Under the pieces are notes generated by a model. The model was not told the origin of the DNA. It saw nothing but the letters and a program-made list of their open reading frames with translations, and ran no database searches. From Nymphaea colorata (lineage: Eukaryota > Streptophyta > Magnoliopsida > Nymphaeales > Nymphaeaceae): 64,000 bases of DNA. How positions within the stretch are numbered: the first letter of the stretch is position 1; each line of letters starts with the position of its first letter. A program made the position numbers and the translations under genes. Below, one piece after another: positions 1-10,651 of this stretch. The DNA lies in the NCBI RefSeq assembly GCF_008831285.2, contig NC_045140.1:16180370-16244369 (forward strand). The letters run 5' to 3'.

Positions 1-3000
1 TTGGCCTATTATGTTAACCTGCCGCTGAAGTCTATACATTTTCCATCATCTCTAGAATACCAGGTCTCTTTTGGGTTCACTATGTTTCAACTTGTATATT
101 AGTGTCTGCCATTTATAACATAAGATAAGAAGTTGATACATTGGGATCTTACGAGTCTTCATTGCTAGCTTTAATGAGGAACTTAAAAGAGGGCGACACG
201 AACAAGGCAAAAGGGAGATGGGTAGCCAAACCAGATCTCTATGCGTCGTCATACGTTTACTACTATATAACAACTTAAAATTTTAAATTGTCTTTTGGCG
301 ATGTACGTTACTTATAAGGCAAACATGATCTTGAAATGTGTGGATATTAACATTTCTTCGATAATGTTCAGTTAAAAATATAATCTTTACATGGATAAAT
401 TATAATTCATTTGCTTTTGTGCATCAATTTTTTCAAGATGAATTCGAACTTCGAACACCATGTGCCAAGATCGCGTCCGGCGCCGCGTTTTCTTTTGTCG
501 ACGATTAAAAGAAAAGAAAAATTCGGCATGATAGTCGTGTCCTCGCCTGCAAAATTTCGAAAGACCGTGAGCCGAAGCATCAGAATCGAGTCTTATGTCG
601 GGTCATATTCGTTCCAGCATCTCCCCATCACGCAATCTAGATGATGCAACCCATCATTTATGTGAAGTACCCCTCAACATGTTATATTCCATACGTGTGG
701 TACTTTAAATGCTTGATGATGATATAAAATAAGTTGGTGGCGGAAGCACGGGTATGGATTTGGCTCTGACTCTGGCCGAACTAATCACGGACCCAATTGT
801 CCCCTTTGTCTAAGATAGGGGTCTGATTTTGGTGTTTTGAATGTCACTCACTCCATGCTTTAACTTGCATGCCAGGCTTTAACTTGCATGTCAGTCCCTC
901 ATTTTTCTTTACAGTATAAAAAATTTCGATGAGAAGTAACTGCCTTTGCACCAATTTGCAGGGACAAGAAACCCGACCCGAGCCAGAATGGGGAGCCTGC
1001 TAGGATTTGGATCTCATTTAAGAAAAGAACCAACTGGGCGTTTATTGTAGAAAAGATTGGGAAAGGTGGTGGAGCTTGTGTGTTGACGATTATGGATCCA
1101 TTAATGCCAACCCTAATTGCAGGCGCAGCCTGCCAGGGCATGCAGGCAGGTTGGTCGTGCATCGTCCGCTGTACTATGGATTTATGAAGATCAGAGGGTC
1201 ATTTATTACTTTATCAAAATTTTCGGAAGGGAAAAATATATACTTATTTTCCAAGGTCTGTGTATCTGAAAATTTCTAAATTTTGTTGCAAACATCAGCA
1301 GATAGAATTGATCGATTCGCACCACATTGGAAGGGAATAGATTCGATTCATTGCCATCTATTTGATTTGATCTTTTGAGGAACAAATATGATAAACCGAG
1401 TAGAACCAAATTGTACAAACAGCTTCAGTCAAGGGGAAATGGGAAGGAAACATGGCAGCCGCGAGAATAGTGGTTAGCTGATCTTTTGAATTTCCTCGAG
1501 TCAGTCAAGGTGGGGAAGGTAAGATTTATGTGGTTGGGTTCATTTTCAACAAGCTGTAGCGTGCCATCTACTTAGATTGCTCCGTCTGTGGAGGCACCCG
1601 TTGATTTCGGAGCGCTCTGTGTTTCACGAATTTATTTATTAGATTTATAGGACATTTGTTCAAGTTTTATACAAATATACCCCAATTTTAAAAACACTAT
1701 ACTTTATTCCAAATGTCAAACTGCCCCTCAAAAGCCCATCCCATTATTAGAAATTTTGCAGCTTTTGGTGAGAACACAAACTATTATCGTTCGTCTGCAT
1801 GCGCACGTGCTGTTTGCTTGTGAAATAAACCAATCTGCACGTAGGACTCGCGCTTATCAAGCCCAATGCGAGTCTGGATCTGGTTGGACCTACCATAAGG
1901 ATCAGCGACAACTTTTTCAGACCAGGCCAGGCCCTACCGTCACGGTAATGTTGTATTTGTGTGTCTGTTTTCAATGACAACTTGTAGGATCATTTTCTAG
2001 GAACTCTATATATGAAACTATGTTTGGATCCACACACTAATTAGAATCAAATAGACGTTTAGCCGAATTTTGAATGGAATGGATGCTTACTTTCTTTAGT
2101 TTGAAATTTATAATTATAATATGTGGGCTAGATATATAGGACCTGTAGTGGGTAGGATCCAGATCAATGTTAATTGGTAAGTGTACATGAGCTTAACATC
2201 TTTGTTGGTTTTCCACATCACCAAGTATATTCAGCAATTTTTTGTTTTACTCAATTGAACTAAATTAATTAACAATGATACGAACATGCCCCAGGAGATA
2301 TGTTGACTTCCCATGGCTTGAAGTGCTTTTTCTCAAGTTTCGAGATGTTTAGATTTTATTATTGAACCAACAAATAACTCGGTACCACTATGAAATACAG
2401 AGAATAGTATTCAATCAAGGAAGCTGATTAATGTTCACCAAACTTATGCAGGCTTTCATGAAATGTCTAGTTTTAAATTTTAACGAGAGACCTCAGTACG
2501 TGTGGACCGCTCTGCATAACTCTTTATAGGTAGATTGCTCCACCAAGTAAATCTACGGAACAGGTTTAGGTTGGTTCTCTTCATGAGACCTATTTTTTGA
2601 GTCAGAAACTTAGTTCAAAAGTTGGAACTCCGGCTGGTGAAACTTTTCACTGAAAAGCAAGTCCCAGTACGCCAGTAACTAGCAACTATGCACGATCATG
2701 ATTGATTAATTCTAAACTTCCCTTGCTAATCTAAAGTCTCAATCTTTTCTATCTACAGTTGTCGCATGGACAACTTTGACAGAGCTGGGGTTGGCTTCCT
2801 GCATCAAACTCCAGTCTATTGGCGTGCACACATAAAAATTTCCCGAAAATTGCCGAAACTATCTTTTTGCAACACCAGAACAGCAACAATTGGAAATCAT
2901 ATAGCTTGTCAGAAACATGAGTTCTCTTGATCAGGAGGACTACTCCTTACTAAATCTGGGGGCACAGTTTCCTTAGCCCAAAGTTTTGTTCATTGTTCTT

Positions 3001-5734
3001 GTTTATTTCCTGATCAAATTACTGTAGTCTGTACTAGAACAGCCATACGTTGTTCATGTTCTTGTTTACTTCCACATGCAGGGTACCAAACATGCCTATC
3101 ACATCGGGCCATCAAATTCGGAGTTCCACATTCTTTTCTGAGATGGCATCTTGATTTTCTTAAGGGACATCAATTCTTTGATTTCAACATATAGCAGAAA
3201 GGCTACAAGTTTTCCGCACAAAATGCGTGTCTCTGTTGGTCTTAATTGCCCAGTCACAGTTGGACTGATAGATTGATTTTTCAGAAAACAACATGGAAAC
3301 TTGGTTTTCTAATAATTGGTCACTTGTGCTTTTAGCACAGTGACGAAGTGAGAATCCTGATCGACGGCTTGCCCTTTATCATGTGTCCTTAAGTTTAACA
3401 AAGTGTTGCATCTGTTATTTGCAGAAATTGGTTCTTCAGGAAATTCGAGTGACATGTGGTGTGCTTGTCATAAGAAATTAATCTTTGATTTTTAAATATT
3501 AACAAACTTTTACAGACGGATTGAATACGGCCAGCAGGGGTGATACAGGATGAATCGATTTACCTCCAATACTGAAACTGAAGACACTAATGTCTAGAAC
3601 GATCCTTGGCTAAACTAAGTCTAGCCGGAGAACAAAAGGAAATGGTTCAACCTGTGACCGAATTTGAGGCTCCCATGAGTGGACCGAAGTTCTCATGTGA
3701 TAAGGCTGAGGATCTCCATTAAAGTCTGCACTAATGGATCCCTTGCAAATCCACAGGTTTTGAAAGGTACTCCGGTTGGAGGGCCAGCACCAGGATAGAA
3801 GGGAAGGATTTGGTGGTAATCTTGGGGTATCGTATCAGACATAATTGTTTTGATCGAGTCAGGTTAGAATTATCAGATGACAGGCTCTTGCCAAGCTAGT
3901 GAGCCTTTCTGCATCATGGCTGACTACTGATGTGACCAAATCCCAGAGAATACAAGGTACCCCTCCTGGAGATGTAAAGGCACGGAGGTGATCTTGTCAT
4001 GAAAACTAACAGTTGTTCTCTGGAACTAAACTGCGTATCCTTTAACATTTATTTACAGGGAATTGTATAAAATGTACTTTGAATTTAAAATTTAAATTAA
4101 GGAGGACAAACTCTTGAGGTACAAATACTCCGAATGAGCTTTCTATTGTCAATTTAAGAACGAAGGATAAATTAAAAATGATACTGGAAAGAGCACAGTG
4201 TGGTACAGTACTAAAGAAAGCGACTGAAAATCTCAGTTCTAGAGACCCTTGTGGCAGATAGCCGACTGAAGGCAATTGAAGTCCTGAATCAATAACAGGG
4301 GGGCGTATTTGAGTTGGATCTCTCGATGCAACTTGACATTCTCAATGCATGTTTGACAGTGTGATAAAGCGGATTCCAGCAGACAAGTCAAATTGGGAAT
4401 GAACGATGGCATTCTCTACCCCAGGAACGGCCTTTTCAATGGCTCGGAAACACCATGCTTTCATGGATCTCTCCGCTGTCAACTAGAGTAGAGAGGAGGC
4501 AGTTTCCGACGATTAATCCGTGGACACAGGGAGGCAACCATACATACATGAGGTCACGCCCAAGCCATCTCTGCTTCTGAACCATTTTAAGATCCAGATT
4601 GTGAAACTGCCTGAAATCAAATTATTTGAAAACCTCCCATCTCTTCTTATTCTTCTCGTAATAATGGCATTCTTAATCTGGACATGGGTGTTCATTTGCT
4701 TCCTGCTTGGACAAGTTTTAGCATTCAATCTCTGCCAGTTGGAACCAGTACTACGTACACACAGAGGATGATGAAGACCTGCCGGATCCAGAATCACGAA
4801 TATTACTATTTGACTCGACCGACTGTCTAACATCAGCCACCACTCACGTAGCTTAAATTTTCTTGGACATGGATCCTAACGCCCATAAGCTCTAGCCCTA
4901 AGGAAGGAGTACTAGTACACCATACAGGTGTCTATGTTTAAGCACTTGGGTACATGCTATTACCAATTGGAAGCCCGAATTGTCCTGGATAGCAGTAGCA
5001 TATGGACCACTCTTACCAGGGGGACGCAAACGCGTGGAACTTGAACGAGGCTGATCAGGTGGATCTGCAACCGGTGCCGGCCGGATCCAAGGATGGAATA
5101 ACCACTGGAAATCCGGACTTTGGATAAGGTTATGATTTTTAACAGTTTTAGTTTTCCTTTTTCTGCTCAATCGAGTACATTTGTCAGCAAATTTGATTGC
5201 ATTAGATTGTTGGAATCCAAACTATTCACATCACTGCCAGATGTCTTCAGCAATCACAAGTCCAGACATTTTCCTGTAAAACTGTAACAGGAAGGGTCAG
5301 AGTCCAGGCCTGCAAAGTTAGGCGAGAAAATCACCTGTTTGATCACATTTATTCATCCTTCTATTTTCATGTCGGTCATCATGAACCGAATCTAGATCCA
5401 CTTAATTACAGCTCCAACAGATCCTCAGCTGGCGCATTCTTGGAACTCCTGATGTGTTTAACAATGCTTGGTCAGACATGTTCCACCCAGGAGATCTTGA
5501 TTTAAACATCAAGAATCACCATAAAATCGCATGGATATTAACAGTTGAAGATGTCTCAACAAACCAAGCTAATGATTAGAAAGAACAGTTTAAAAACAAG
5601 GTTCGCTGTCTGGAGTTTGGATACTCCAACATGCACCAATCATTGGCTGCCTAGTAGCTCATGTCTGGTCAAGCTTAGGGATAAGGTCGCATTAAACTAT
5701 CAGTTTCGTCCATGACCCCATGTGTCTGCCACTC

Positions 5735-5737
<3 letters not shown>
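1..5737. other. Gene-free intergenic stretch
   Basis: No gene is supported here. The open frames are all at most about 106 codons, none shows a recognisable domain, and none can be chained through GT-AG introns into a conserved protein. The sequence is AT-rich, unique-looking intergenic DNA. A 19-bp tandem duplication lies near 860. No LTR primer-binding site or transposase-like frame was recognised by eye. Confidence 0.6.
857..894. repeat. 19-bp tandem duplication
   Basis: Two adjacent 19-bp copies (857-875 and 876-894) begin GCTTTAACTTGCATG and differ at one base (CCAG against TCAG at the end). This looks like a simple slippage duplication in intergenic DNA, and no function is evident. Confidence 0.8.

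Positions 5738-5811
<74 letters not shown>
5738..5811. repeat. (GA)n microsatellite
   Basis: An uninterrupted GA dinucleotide tract of about 37 units. An open frame runs through it only because GA repeats encode Arg-Glu without stops, so it is not a gene. Confidence 0.97.
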
Positions 5812-5816
<5 letters not shown>

Positions 5817-8800
5817 GAGCACTTATTCCTCGAGAGAGCAACTCTCAAGATGATACGCCGATTCCGTTGTCAGTTTGCCTCATCTGACTATTCCCCTAGA
5901 AGTCGAGGGAACCACAAAAGGAGTGCGTCGTTATAGACAGCAGAAATTTTATCATTCCAAAGAGGTGCTCAACGAAATCCCACATCACTTTAAGACATTA
6001 TCCTGCAAATCATGTATTTGTCTAATTCATGGTAGCGAGTAAAAGAAAAAGAGAGTCACCGGAAGTCATGATATGTGAAGCGAAAGCGGGAAGATCAATG
6101 TATAAGCTACAAGTAAGGGTTGTGTCAACTAACAATAAAACAATAAAAATGATGAAAATATTTATCACCTTTTTTTCTTTCTTACAGCCATTTATTATGA
6201 TGGATTGAACGCTAGAAAGACTTCATTTTTCTTATAATCTCAGAAACCCTAATGACTTCTTTATGAACGTTTTTATTTCATTGTCAAATCTGGTCTCTTA
6301 AAGAAGGGAGTATCTTACCTACATTAATGGACTCGGATCTGAAGTAGGATGCCAAATAAGATCCGGATTCTGACAAAGTAGTCCAACAAACAGTCACATC
6401 CAAAAAAGTAGTATTATTCACACTACTATCATTTCTGTCCATATCAGAACCTGTCTGATCCATATCTGGCCCGCATTGACCTTTACTAGGTTATTAAACC
6501 CAGGTCTAGGCCCACCTAATTATGGGCCCATATCCGAGCCTAGCTAGCTACTTAATGCCCTCGTTCCAATAAAGGCTGAGGTACTTTTATATTTAATGAC
6601 CTTTGTGCAATGGATCGCTAGAAATCAGCCATATTATTTCCCCTAACATAGCGCCCTTTATTGCCTTTGACCCAAACATGTAGGTTCCTTTCGGTACTTC
6701 TTCTTTTCTTTTGATCACTATTCCCAATCCGTGTTTCATGTCATTAGTTGCCCCAGAGGACAAGCACAGTGCTTATGATAATCATTCTTGGGCACATAAA
6801 GTATCTGAACATAATCAGTTGCACGTGAGCTACAGCAATGGTGTCACGTGATAGCTCTATCTAGCTAGGGTCTGAACCACATGAGGTAAGTCGAGAATAT
6901 TAAAAAGCCGAGCGAGAAGAATTTTCAGATGTCCACCTTTAGTCATGATTATAACAATGTGCTTGATGTTTCGTGTTTTTACTCATAATTATCAAAAAAA
7001 AGTTTGTCATTGGTGTTATTTTTTTTTTTAACTCATCTAGCATCAACTTTGGTGGTTGATATGGGAAAGAAAAGAAGAAGGTTTTATTAATGCTGCAAAA
7101 TGATTGTATTTAGCTTTGCATTGATGGCTCATTAAGAAAATCAGATACACGAAACTCCTGGTTATAATATTATGGGCAAAAGGTGATCACTATTATTGGA
7201 GTTTCTTTTGATAAATCCTAAACAAATAGTACATGGGCACACCTAGCTCTTTCCATAACAAACCACAGTGAATGTGAATGCATGGTGCAGTGCCTTTTCT
7301 TCTGCTTCCATTCTTCTCAATATAATAAAAAAAATGGGTAGCAGTCAAGGACAAGGCAAGTTCATGCCTTTTCTGCATTCTTTTTTATAGCCAAGCTGGA
7401 AGATAAAATAAAAGGTCCAAAGAGATAGGCCCCTTGCTAAAACATTGCCACTGAAGCGTTCCAGCTATCACAATCATGCCCCATGTCAACTACTGAAGCT
7501 CTTGTCCCTTGCAATGGAAGGCGACTTACTAGATGTTTTTCTTCTAGATGTATGTTTTAGTTTTTAATTTGTTTGCACTGCAATTTTTTGTTCCTAGATC
7601 ACTGTTAAGATGGCACACTTTGGGATGCAAATAAGAGAAATAAAGAAAAAAAACTCCCCACTTCTTGATAACCTGCTTTGGCTTTATAGGAACATCATGC
7701 CCCATACTAACAACAATTAGAAAGCTGAATGGTCATAATTAATGGTTGGTTTATTTACTTTTGAAAGGTTATATTCGAGCTGAATGAGTAGAGATTGGAA
7801 CATATGTTCTTTCGCAATCTAAAATATGACCAATGCAAATAAATTAAGTCCCGTCCGCAAGACAGGCCACGAAGACCTGATTTTTGAAAACTGAATTTCT
7901 AGAAACTGCCGGTGAGCCTAATTAGAAGATTCAAACAGGAAACTGTCGATTAAGAATTTAAGATGGTTTGGCTCAACGGGAGCCAGCTATCCTGTCAGGC
8001 GCAAATTGAACATGTGCGTGCATGTTCTTGAATTTTCGCATAATACTTGTTATATTTTAATGTTGTTGGTTCCTGTAGAATGCATTGAAGGTATCCCAAC
8101 CAACTATTAATTAAATAACTGTTCTCATTAAAATATTAATAGATTTTAATGCTTTGCGAAGACATGCTGACCCCTTCGAATCTCAAAATATTTAATTACC
8201 ATCTCAAATATCTCTAGAACTTGAGGCCCTCTTTTTGTACATTGACTAAGAAAAGCGGTAGTGGACATTAATTTGATTTTGAGTGTGGTTTAACGCCACG
8301 GAAGAGAGAAGATATAAAAAATAAGAAGAAAATATGGTATGGCCGGCACTGCTTCTAAATGAAGAACACAAAGAGGGCTATAATAATGGCCTACAAGTCC
8401 TAATCTGAGACCCCAGGGGATCCCCAATCTTTACTAGAATTATTTAAAAGGCAGAAACGTTATGTTGATAGGTTCAAATTCATAGTTTAGGACTATTATT
8501 CTTTAATGGACTAGGCCTCTCCCTTGCCATTTGTCTGATACTTTTGTTTGTCATTAAAGGCAATAGAGTCGCAGCGAATAGCATGTGGTGGGGGCAGCTG
8601 TCTGTCTACTGTCATTACACACCAGACACTAAGAATCTCTCTGAAGAAGATCATTAAGAAAACATTATGTTGATCATGAGGTCTTCTTTATCAACCATGT
8701 TCAAACTAGTTCCATTTATGCGGTCAAAGGCTTCAATTTAGTAATGAAGAAGGTAAGCCCCACAAGCGAGCCTGATCTCCTCCTCCTCCCTCCCAGCTGT

Positions 8801-9169
8801 GCTTTTGGAGGTTTGCTTGACTCAGACCAGCTTGTCTGGGTGTTGAACAGGTCAGTGCGAACTGTATCAGATCCATCTGGGCTTTCTTCCTGTTTTCGCC
8901 AATACTGGTCAAGCCAGTGGAGGAGCAAAAAAAATCTTTGCTGAGTAGCACTAACCAATCTCATTGGTTTAGTGGGTGGGTGCCTAAGGGGCACTAACCC
9001 AAGTCTGATGTGGGCAGCACATGCAGCTGAACATCATAGTAGGAGTTTCATGGCTGGTGTTTGTAATGACCCACACCAGCCCGCACAGTAGCTCTGCTAT
9101 TTGGTCATAAATATGCTACCAAGTCATTTCATCTCATCAACACAGTAAAAAAACCACATGTGGGATATT

Positions 9170-9170
<1 letters not shown>
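5812..9170. other. Gene-free intergenic stretch
   Basis: AT-rich intergenic DNA with no supported gene. Overlapping short frames on both strands around 8716-8994 share one G+C-richer patch and show no domain, so I treat them as chance frames. Confidence 0.6.

Positions 9171-9216
<46 letters not shown>
9171..9216. repeat. Compound (CT)n-(AT)n microsatellite
   Basis: About 22 bp of CT repeat (9171-9192) run directly into about 24 bp of AT repeat (9193-9216). The same CT-then-TA arrangement recurs near 26.3 kb and 31.2 kb with different flanks. Confidence 0.95.
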
Positions 9217-10257
9217 TAGCGTCATCCCGGATTAGTTTTGGAAAGCACCATGAAGGCAAGGGACAAGAGTCCAGTTCGTCTTGGGGTCCTTGGAGACAGG
9301 GTGGAGTTATAAGTGGGGCTACTTTGACCAGTAATGGCGCCTAGAAAGAACATGTGTATGAAATAATAAGAGAATCCAAAGTTGGTGGACCCCATTTATC
9401 TTGAATCTAGAGGCACCCCTTTCACAGAATAATGCACATAATTGCCTGGCCAAAAAAGTGGCTAACTATTTGGCTTCTTAGGAGAATTTTGCACGCAATG
9501 AACGTACACGTTTGTCTGGAACAAGTTTCAATCGATTAGCAGAGCGATCCGCTGCAAAGTTCGAGAACTTGAACCTACTTTCTTCATCCACCAACCGCAA
9601 AGTTTGAGAACTCGGTCGCGTTCTCGTTGCCCACCAAACAGGCAGTCCGTCATCGGTCAAACTTTCAAAAGGAAGAATCCTCGCAGTGGACAGACGTGCA
9701 AAGGCTGTTTTGGTCACTTACAAAAAGCTGAAAAAACAAAAGAAGACCAATAATTTTTTCGGAGCCATGAGAAAGATGACAAAGTTCACCACCCACAAAG
9801 TGAAGCCGAGGGCCATGATGGACCGCCCCATTTGGTTGGATCTAGTAACTGAGGTTCACCCCTAAAATAATTCTAAGCTTCGGATCAAATCTAAGAAAAC
9901 AAAGAGTTAAAGAACAACGAATCATAAACTCGATGTGATTCTTTTGAGATAAAAAAAGGGAGCCTTCTGTCTTTCACTAAGAATCCGAAGTCTATTTCGT
10001 AACTGACCTCCGTTGTCCGTTCTAATGGTAGTCAAAGCTTCATGCGCCGAAAGCAACGGAGCAGTCATCATCCTCCAACCCAAGTATGGTTTGTGACAAG
10101 AAATGATCATGAATGGCGTTCTAATTCTTTTTAGGATGAGTGCAACAAGATATATTATAATAATACCATGATGACCCATTAAGGCAAATCATCCAATCCT
10201 TATTTTATTTTCCTTGTCCCAATGTGGGAATTCTTTAATAAAGAAGAATTTGTCATA
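9217..10257. other. Gene-free intergenic stretch, distal 3' side of the AIL5-like gene
   Basis: No gene seen. Short frames on the minus strand (9478-9717, 9922-10179) have no recognisable motif and no conserved splice context. Confidence 0.55.
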
Positions 10258-10301
10258 CATGCACGCACATGCACATGCAGGATCATGCATGCACGCATGC
10301 A
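10258..10301. promoter_or_regulatory. Cluster of six CATGCA (RY-type) hexamers
   Basis: CATGCA occurs at 10258, 10268, 10274, 10284, 10288 and 10296 (first bases), six copies in 44 bp. CATGCA is the core of the RY element bound by B3-domain embryo regulators (ABI3, FUS3, LEC2). The cluster lies about 350 bp beyond the stop codon of the AIL5-like gene. It could be a regulatory cluster or just a purine-pyrimidine simple repeat; the spacing is irregular. The motif count is directly seen, and the function is inferred. Confidence 0.4.
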
Positions 10302-10651
10302 TATCTAATATGATTGACGCACAAAGAGGAGAGAGATACTGATATTTCTTTCTTTTTATTTTCTCTTCTGTGGAGTTTACATTGCATAAGGACAGAAAGA
10401 TACGAAATTCGAAACATAATGAAACGGAATACTACATCTGATCAGAAAGTAAACTAGAGACAAGGCCGAAGAGTGTCTATAAAAAAGAAAGGAAAAACAT
10501 GATCCAGAGTGTGATTTTTTGTTAGTCTTGTTCTTTCGCAACTAGAACTCTAAATGGGGTCAGATGTATTCATGTCATACTGCAGCCCTAAGCATGTTAG
10601 CATCTGTGATTTCACATTCCACTATTACCTTCTTCTTCATGGTTTCATCTT

